Positions 36,585-44,636 of a DNA stretch of 44,636 nucleotides are shown piece by piece; the first letter of the stretch is position 1; every line of letters begins with the position of its first letter. The notes under the pieces were generated by a model that saw only the letters and a program-made list of their open reading frames with translations, did not search any database and was not told where the DNA came from. Source of the DNA: Candidatus Omnitrophota bacterium (lineage in GTDB: Bacteria > Hinthialibacterota > Hinthialibacteria > OLB16). Where the stretch lies: the NCBI GenBank assembly GCA_020632575.1, contig JACKFH010000034.1, positions 1-44,636 of the forward strand, read 5' to 3'. Both the position numbers and the translations under genes were made by a program.

Positions 36585-36695
36585 GACGCCATTCAAATCG
36601 GAGTGTCTGATCAAATTCATCCCCTCGCAAAGGAGGTTCTTTTCTGATAAAGTTGATTATTATTAGAAAAGGCGCGTTTATGTGAGAGTTCTACC

Positions 36696-39600
36696 TTGTC
36701 GAAATCCGGCTCGGATCCCTCGTTGCGGAAGATCCTGAATCTTAAGGACTTGTCGGGTGGCAAACCCCCCATTCCGACGGGTGGCATCGACCATCCCTCG
36801 CTACCCGTTTTTCTTCTCTGCTTCTTTATCACCGCCATTTCGCTCGAATTCTTCGCCGAACTCGCGGAGTCGGTCGACCTCATCGGCCGACCCTTTGAAA
36901 CCCTCCTTAACCTGCTTTCCCTGCTAATCTGGGGAGCCGCCGGGATCTATGTTGGCTTGGCAATTAAAGAGAAACCCGCGCTACGGTTCGCTCTCGTCGC
37001 GGGGTCTTGTCTCTTCGTTTTCTCGCAGGTGGGAAGCGTGTTGGAAGATTTGATTCGTTTCTCGGGTGTCGCCATTCCGCCCGCCACCGCGCTCGCCATC
37101 AACATTTTCGAAAAAGGGAGCCGAGCGCTGGGGTGGGGGATCTTCTTCATCGGCCTCTACCTTATGGTGATTGAACTCAATCACGCTCGAAACCTTCTCT
37201 CCTTCGAAACCGAAGAACTTCGAAAGGAAATCTTGCGCCGTCGCCAGACCGAGGCCGAACTCCGGAACAAGGAGGACATCTACCGTCAAGCGATCGCCCA
37301 AGCCGAAGCGGTTCCTTACCAGCGGGATTACCTGACCAACTCCTACACATTCCTTGGCGAGGGAATCGAGAAATTGACAGGTTACCCCTCCAAGGAGATC
37401 ACTCCCCAAACCTGGGAGATGGAGATCGTCCAGGAGACCATTCTCGATCCCGAGCATGAGGGTCGTCCCATTCAAGAGGTTTTGGAGGACATCCGGTCCG
37501 GGAAGATCAACCGTTGGCGGGACGATTGCCGGATCCGAACCAAGCAGGGCGAAACGCGATGGTGCACCGATTCCTCGATCCAAATCCTGGGGGAGGATGG
37601 CAAACCGGTTGGCTCGGTGGGGATTCTCCAGGATATCACCGAGAAGAAACTCGCGGAGGAGGAGCTCAAGCAAAGGATCGAATTCGAGAGGTTGGTGATC
37701 ACCATCTCCGCGGAGTTCCTTCAGGTCACCAGTGAACAAATCGATGAGCGTATCTTCAACGCTCTTCGATCCGTTGGTGAGTTCGCCAAGGTCGATCGCT
37801 GCTTCCTCTACCGTTTTGAGGAGGAGGGAGAATTCGCCTCCATCACTCACGAATGGGATCGGGAAGGCGTTGCCGCCATCAAAGAGGAATTGCGAACCGT
37901 CCCCACGCGAGACTACAGTTGGCTCATTCGGAAGATCTCCAACGGGGAGGTTGTTCAAATTCGCGCTCAAACCGGTTTGCCGGAAGAGGCCAGAAACGAA
38001 AACCCCCTATTGGGAGAGATGCGCATCGGATCCTTCGTCTTTGTCCCCCAAATTTTGAGCGGCGCGGTGATCGGTTTTATCGGATTCGACACCGCCGAAC
38101 CGGACCGCGCTTGGCCGGACCACACAGTCTCCCTGTTGAGGATCATCGGCCAGATCTTCGCCTACGCTCAGGGGCGACGAGCCAACGAACTCGCTATCCT
38201 GTCCAGCAAGGAGCGTTATCGGACCCTCTTCGAAAACTCCCATGACGCCATCTACATGATCGAACGAGACGGCGCCATCCTGGATGTCAATCCGGCGTTT
38301 CTCGACCTTTTCGGATACACTCGCGAGGAGGTGCAGAACCTCGATGGATTCACGATCTTCGCCTCCAACGAGGAGCGGGTGCGTTTCCAGACCGAGATCG
38401 AGAACGAGGAAGCCCTCAAAGATTATGAAATCGTCTTCCGCCGAAAGAACGGCAAACGGATGGATGGCCTCTTGACCGCTTCGGTGCGGAGGGATGGCGA
38501 GGGAAGGATTTACGCCTACCAGGGAATCATTCGGGACATCACCGAAAAGAAGAAAGCCGAGAAATCGTTCCGGCTGATTGTCGAGGGCACCTCCGGCACG
38601 ACCGGCGAGGCCTTCTTCTCCTCGCTGGTTCGGGCGTTGGCCGGCGTGATCGGGGTGCGTTACGCCCTTGTCGCCGAATTGGTCGAACCCGAGGGCAAGT
38701 CCTCACGGAAACTTAAAAGCCTGGCTTGGTGGTCGGGGAAGTCCTTTGGCGAGCCGGTCACCATCGAACTCGAGGAGACGGCGTTCGAGGAGGCGCTCGA
38801 GCGGGGTCTGCTCTACATCCCCAAGGGGGTTCATCAGCGCTACCCTCGCTCCGGTCTGATGGATCGACTCGAAATTCAGTGTTACATGGGAATCCGTTTG
38901 ACCGACGCCTCCGGAACCCCGATCGGCCTGCTCTCCGTTTTCGATGGAAAGGGCCTCGATATGGATCCGAGAACCGCCGAGAATCTGCTTCGGATTTTCG
39001 CCGCCAGGGCCTCGGCCGAACTCTCCCGCATCCAATCCGAAACCACCCGCCTGGAGCTCGAGCGCCAGATGTTCGAAAGCCAGAAAATCGAAAGCCTCGG
39101 CGTCCTCGCCGGCGGCATCGCCCACGATTTCAACAACTTGCTCACCTCGATCCTCGGCAATGTCTGCTTGGCCGAATACGATCTCGAGGAGGATTCCCCG
39201 CTCCAGTCCTATCTCAAGAACATCGAACTCGCCACTCAGCGCGCCGCGGATTTGGCCCAGCAGATGCTCGCCTATTCCGGACGCAGCAAGTTTGTGGTCG
39301 AGCAGCTTCAAATCAATGACATCCTGGAGGAGGTGGAGGAGCTGCTCGCGGTCGCCCTCCCGAAGAATGTGGTCTTCCAAAAAGATCTCGCTCCGGATCT
39401 CCCTTTGCTCGATGGGGACGCCACCCAGCTCCGGCAGGTTTTCATGAACCTCATCATCAACGCGGGAGAATCCATCGGCAACAAGGGGGGGAAGGTCCTG
39501 ACCACCACCCGAAGGGTCATGTTCGATGAGGCTTATCCGGATGAGGTGGTCAATCGCGATGAAATCAAAGTGGGGCCCTACCTGGAGGTGAAAATCGCCG

Positions 39601-40265
39601 ACACGGGTTGCGGCATGGATGAGGAAACGCGGTCCAAAATCTTCGATCCATTCTTCACCACCAAGTTCACCGGTCGGGGGCTGGGACTCGCGGCGGTGCT
39701 CGGCATCATCCGCGGACACCATGGCGGCATCGGCGTGCATAGCGTGGTTGGCGAGGGGACGATCTTCACGATCCTGCTTCCGGTTTCTCAAAAGACTGCG
39801 CCGAAGAAATTGGAACAATCGCCGCTCAAGCCAACTTCCGAGGGGCGAGGTTTGATCCTGATTGTCGATGACGAGGAATCGGTTCAGAGCATCGCCTCGA
39901 AAATCCTCGAACGCGCGGGGTACGACATCCTGGTCGCTGGAGATGGGTTCGAGGGGCTTCAGATTTTTCAAGCCCGCCAAGAGGAAATCGATCTGGTCTT
40001 GCTCGACCTCAACATGCCCTCCCTCACCGGAGAGGAAACCTACCACCGTCTCCAATCGATCGCTCCCGGAACCCGGGTGCTGATCATGAGCGGATACAGC
40101 GAGCAGGAGGCGATCAACCTCTTCGATGAAATGGGATACCTCGGATTCCTTCAAAAGCCTTTCCTCCCGGAAGTCCTCACCCAAGAAGTTAAGCGGGCTT
40201 TGAACTCCTCCAATGGCTCTCGGAAGAATTCTCATGGCATTCCCGAGGGCTCCCGAGCCGACTGA
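36696..40265 (+). CDS. Membrane hybrid histidine kinase, PAS/GAF sensors and receiver
   Basis: The 1189-residue protein has four membrane helices (about residues 30-165: VFLLCFFITAISLEFF, LLSLLIWGAAGIYVGLAI, ALVAGSCLFVFSQVGS, GIFFIGLYLMVIEL). Then come a PAS domain (LTGYPSKEI), a GAF domain (VDRCFLYRFEEEGEF), a second PAS (SHDAIYMIERDGAI), and a second GAF. The kinase core has phospho-acceptor His810 (GGIAHDFNNLL), an N box (NLIINAGESI) and G boxes (DTGCGMDEE, GRGLGLAAV). A C-terminal receiver has Asp1104 (VLLDLNMPS). No DNA-binding output domain is visible, so signalling must pass to another protein. The start is TTG with a poor ribosome site, the least certain part. Confidence 0.92.
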   Translation: MSKSGSDPSLRKILNLKDLSGGKPPIPTGGIDHPSLPVFLLCFFITAISLEFFAELAESVDLIGRPFETLLNLLSLLIWGAAGIYVGLAIKEKPALRFALVAGSCLFVFSQVGSVLEDLIRFSGVAIPPATALAINIFEKGSRALGWGIFFIGLYLMVIELNHARNLLSFETEELRKEILRRRQTEAELRNKEDIYRQAIAQAEAVPYQRDYLTNSYTFLGEGIEKLTGYPSKEITPQTWEMEIVQETILDPEHEGRPIQEVLEDIRSGKINRWRDDCRIRTKQGETRWCTDSSIQILGEDGKPVGSVGILQDITEKKLAEEELKQRIEFERLVITISAEFLQVTSEQIDERIFNALRSVGEFAKVDRCFLYRFEEEGEFASITHEWDREGVAAIKEELRTVPTRDYSWLIRKISNGEVVQIRAQTGLPEEARNENPLLGEMRIGSFVFVPQILSGAVIGFIGFDTAEPDRAWPDHTVSLLRIIGQIFAYAQGRRANELAILSSKERYRTLFENSHDAIYMIERDGAILDVNPAFLDLFGYTREEVQNLDGFTIFASNEERVRFQTEIENEEALKDYEIVFRRKNGKRMDGLLTASVRRDGEGRIYAYQGIIRDITEKKKAEKSFRLIVEGTSGTTGEAFFSSLVRALAGVIGVRYALVAELVEPEGKSSRKLKSLAWWSGKSFGEPVTIELEETAFEEALERGLLYIPKGVHQRYPRSGLMDRLEIQCYMGIRLTDASGTPIGLLSVFDGKGLDMDPRTAENLLRIFAARASAELSRIQSETTRLELERQMFESQKIESLGVLAGGIAHDFNNLLTSILGNVCLAEYDLEEDSPLQSYLKNIELATQRAADLAQQMLAYSGRSKFVVEQLQINDILEEVEELLAVALPKNVVFQKDLAPDLPLLDGDATQLRQVFMNLIINAGESIGNKGGKVLTTTRRVMFDEAYPDEVVNRDEIKVGPYLEVKIADTGCGMDEETRSKIFDPFFTTKFTGRGLGLAAVLGIIRGHHGGIGVHSVVGEGTIFTILLPVSQKTAPKKLEQSPLKPTSEGRGLILIVDDEESVQSIASKILERAGYDILVAGDGFEGLQIFQARQEEIDLVLLDLNMPSLTGEETYHRLQSIAPGTRVLIMSGYSEQEAINLFDEMGYLGFLQKPFLPEVLTQEVKRALNSSNGSRKNSHGIPEGSRAD

Positions 40266-40374
40266 GTCCACGTTAATTTGGGACTATGGATGTGCCAATA
40301 TGGCGCGATTCCTCATCTTCAATCTCTTCATCTCCCGCAAAATTCCGAAAAATGAACATTTTGTCGCCGGCGGA

Positions 40375-40405
40375 TATGGCATGATTATTGATTTTATATG
40401 CCATA
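40375..40405. promoter_or_regulatory. Inverted repeat upstream of clpB
   Basis: TATGGCAT (40375-40382) and ATGCCATA (40398-40405) form a perfect 8-bp inverted repeat with a 15-base AT-rich spacer, ending 22 bases before the clpB ATG. It differs from CIRCE (TTAGCACTC) and HAIR (CTTGAGT) elements, so it may be an operator for a different heat-shock or stress repressor, or an mRNA hairpin in the leader. Confidence 0.5.
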
Positions 40406-40427
40406 AAACACAAGAGAGGACCGAAAT

Positions 40428-43103
<2,676 letters not shown>

Positions 43104-43178
43104 AATAAAAACAAGGCTTCAGTAGTTGACCCGCGATTGGTGAGAAAAACGTAATCTGACTCGATGCGCCCCCTCGGT

Positions 43179-43329
43179 GTCATTCCGACGCGAGGAGGAA
43201 TCTGTCGGGAGGCGCCTGCTCGATCAACACCGAATGCTCCGAAGGGTGGTTTAACGCTTCCCCCCGAAGCAGGAGAAGGAAGATCCAACGGGTCTCTCCA
43301 ACCGGATTTCTCCCTGCGGTCGAAATGAC
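43179..43329. repeat. Dispersed palindromic repeat unit (MITE- or REP-like)
   Basis: The left end (GTCATTCCGACGCGAGGAGG, continuing AATC) and the reverse complement of the right end (GTCATTTCGACCGCAGGGAG, continuing AAATC) match with few differences. They form terminal inverted repeats of about 25 bases around a 100-base core. Elements with a GTCATTCCGA...GTCGAAATGAC layout recur in many bacterial genomes as non-coding repeats. No frame in it looks coding. Only one copy is in this window, so the repeat call rests on recognition. Confidence 0.65.
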
Positions 43330-43424
43330 GGGGGATTGAATGGGATGGGAATGGGGAAACGGGCGTCTTCGAATCCCTACCCAAATCATTCCCACCCACA
43401 CCAAATCGTTGTACCATCGCCCGC

Positions 43425-44636
43425 ATGGTGGAGGAATATCAATCCGATTTCTTGGTTCTCGGCAGCGGCATCGCCGGGCTTTGTTTCGCGTTGGAGCTTG
43501 CTCCCAAGGGGCGAGTCACCCTGCTGACCAAGAAAGAGGATTTCGAGTCCAACACCAACTACGCTCAGGGCGGCATCGCCTGTGTCTCCTCCGCCGAGGA
43601 CTCCTTCGAATCCCATGTTCAAGACACCCTTCGCGCCGGAGCCGGCCTCTGCAACGAGGAGGCGGTGCGCGAACTGGTCAAGGATGGCCCTCCTCTGGTT
43701 CACCAACTGATCGACTGGGGCGTCCATTTCACCACCACTTCCAAGGAGCGGACTGAAGTTTCTCCGCAGGACCTGCATCTCTATGACTTGGGCCGTGAGG
43801 GAGGGCACTCTCATCGACGCATCTTGCATGCGAAAGACCTGACCGGCGCCGAGGTCGAACGGGCCCTGCTCGATTGTCTTCGCGGCCACCCCAATGTGAC
43901 CTTCCTCGAACATCACACCGCCATCGATCTGTTGGTGGATGAGGATCGAGTCTGCAGCGGGGCCGTGGCGATGGATTCCTTCGGGGAGGAAGTCAAAATC
44001 TTCCGCGCCAAGGTTACTCTGCTCGCTACCGGAGGGCTCGGGCGCATTTATCTCCACACCACCAACCCAGCGATCGCCACCGGCGATGGGGTGGCGATGG
44101 CCTGGAGAGCCGGACTCCCGGTCGCCAACCTGGAGTTCATCCAGTTCCACCCGACTTCGTTCCACTCCCCTAGTGGCGACACCTTTCTGATCTCGGAGGC
44201 GGTGCGCGGCGAGGACGCGATCCTTCGTCGCATCGATGGGGAGGCGTTCATGAAGGGGTACCACGAGCTCGCCGATCTAGCCCCACGCGATATCGTGGCG
44301 CGCGCGATCGACACGGAAATGAAGAACCATGGTCATCCCCATGTCTACCTCGATTGCTCCGCGATGAGTCCCGAGTTTTTCGCCGAACGTTTCCCCGCTA
44401 TCCAAAAGCTCTGCAACGACCATGGGGTCTATCCCCCTCATGATTGGATTCCCGTGGTGCCGGCGGCGCACTACTCCTGCGGCGGCGTGGTTTCCGATCG
44501 TAACGCTTGCACCGCCATGCCGGGTCTATTGGTGGCTGGCGAGGTTGGACACACCGGGATCCATGGGGCCAACCGATTGGCCTCCAACTCCCTTTTGGAG
44601 GCGCTGGTTTACAGCCACAGGGCGGTCCTCTCCGCT
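43425..44636 (+). CDS. nadB: L-aspartate oxidase, N-terminal 404 residues (cut by window end)
   Basis: NadB oxidises L-aspartate to iminoaspartate, the first step of de novo NAD synthesis. The frame runs without a stop to the last base. Motifs in order are the FAD site DFLVLGSGIAGLCFALEL, TNYAQGGIACV, GREGGHSHRRILHAKDLTG, LLATGGLGRIYLHTTNP, ANLEFIQFHPTSF, LISEAVRGEDA and, near the edge, AAHYSCGGVVSD, AGEVGHTGIHGANRLASNSLLE. These separate it from succinate dehydrogenase flavoproteins. No Shine-Dalgarno precedes the ATG; a GTG follows directly. The C-terminal helical domain lies outside the window. Confidence 0.95.
   Translation, partial: MVEEYQSDFLVLGSGIAGLCFALELAPKGRVTLLTKKEDFESNTNYAQGGIACVSSAEDSFESHVQDTLRAGAGLCNEEAVRELVKDGPPLVHQLIDWGVHFTTTSKERTEVSPQDLHLYDLGREGGHSHRRILHAKDLTGAEVERALLDCLRGHPNVTFLEHHTAIDLLVDEDRVCSGAVAMDSFGEEVKIFRAKVTLLATGGLGRIYLHTTNPAIATGDGVAMAWRAGLPVANLEFIQFHPTSFHSPSGDTFLISEAVRGEDAILRRIDGEAFMKGYHELADLAPRDIVARAIDTEMKNHGHPHVYLDCSAMSPEFFAERFPAIQKLCNDHGVYPPHDWIPVVPAAHYSCGGVVSDRNACTAMPGLLVAGEVGHTGIHGANRLASNSLLEALVYSHRAVLSA

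Noticed and set aside
38703..40271. 522-codon minus-strand open frame inside the histidine kinase
   Set aside because: Antisense shadow of the HisKA/ATPase/receiver region, with low-complexity Glu/Asp/Leu composition and no motif.

Overview
The window looks like a chromosomal segment from a free-living, carbohydrate-degrading bacterium of the Planctomycetota / Verrucomicrobiota / Hydrogenedentota / Poribacteria type. The lineage is an inference. It rests on a PSCyt1-DUF1549-DUF1553 cytochrome followed by its DUF1501 partner, a Tat-exported Gfo/Idh/MocA oxidoreductase with a PmoA-like (DUF6807-type) partner, and many exported glycosidases. DNA is moderately GC-rich with Shine-Dalgarno-led genes, and no phage or IS genes were seen.

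Layout. 1-468: end of a HigB toxin and its HigA antitoxin. 657-2437: peroxiredoxin, ispE with terminator, tRNA-Phe. 2438-5084: an AT-richer stretch, then an MFS carrier with two small membrane proteins. 5085-7309: exported oxidoreductase plus DUF6807-like protein. 7441-20874: two divergent operons around a GntR/FCD regulator. The minus arm is regulator, UlaG-like metallohydrolase, SDR, sugar-porter MFS and a mutarotase-like exported protein. The plus arm is 2-hydroxyacid dehydrogenase, GH2 glycosidase, DapA-family lyase, TPP-dependent E1 alpha and beta, and a lipoyl/E3-binding/SDR fusion. A near-consensus sigma-70 promoter with a palindrome over its -10 box lies in the divergent spacer. 21147-27289: six-hairpin glycosidase-like protein, GH38 alpha-mannosidase, half-size permease. 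27489-27728: HIRAN-like gene remnant. 27888-36584: PSCyt1/PSD1 protein, DUF1501 protein and a beta-propeller/DUF4091 protein. 36696-43103: hybrid histidine kinase and ClpB. 43179-43329: dispersed palindromic repeat. 43425-end: NadB, cut by the window edge.

How they fit together. The divergent pair reads as a regulated route for a sugar or sugar acid: import, release by GH2, lactone opening and redox steps, retro-aldol cleavage, then a 2-oxoacid-dehydrogenase-like complex. The most unusual element is the last gene. It has the E2 lipoyl and E3-binding domains, but the acyltransferase core is replaced by a short-chain dehydrogenase domain whose catalytic Tyr is Phe. No E2 acyltransferase or E3 is present in the window. 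This is the best candidate for an undescribed system here; its reaction cannot be deduced from sequence alone.
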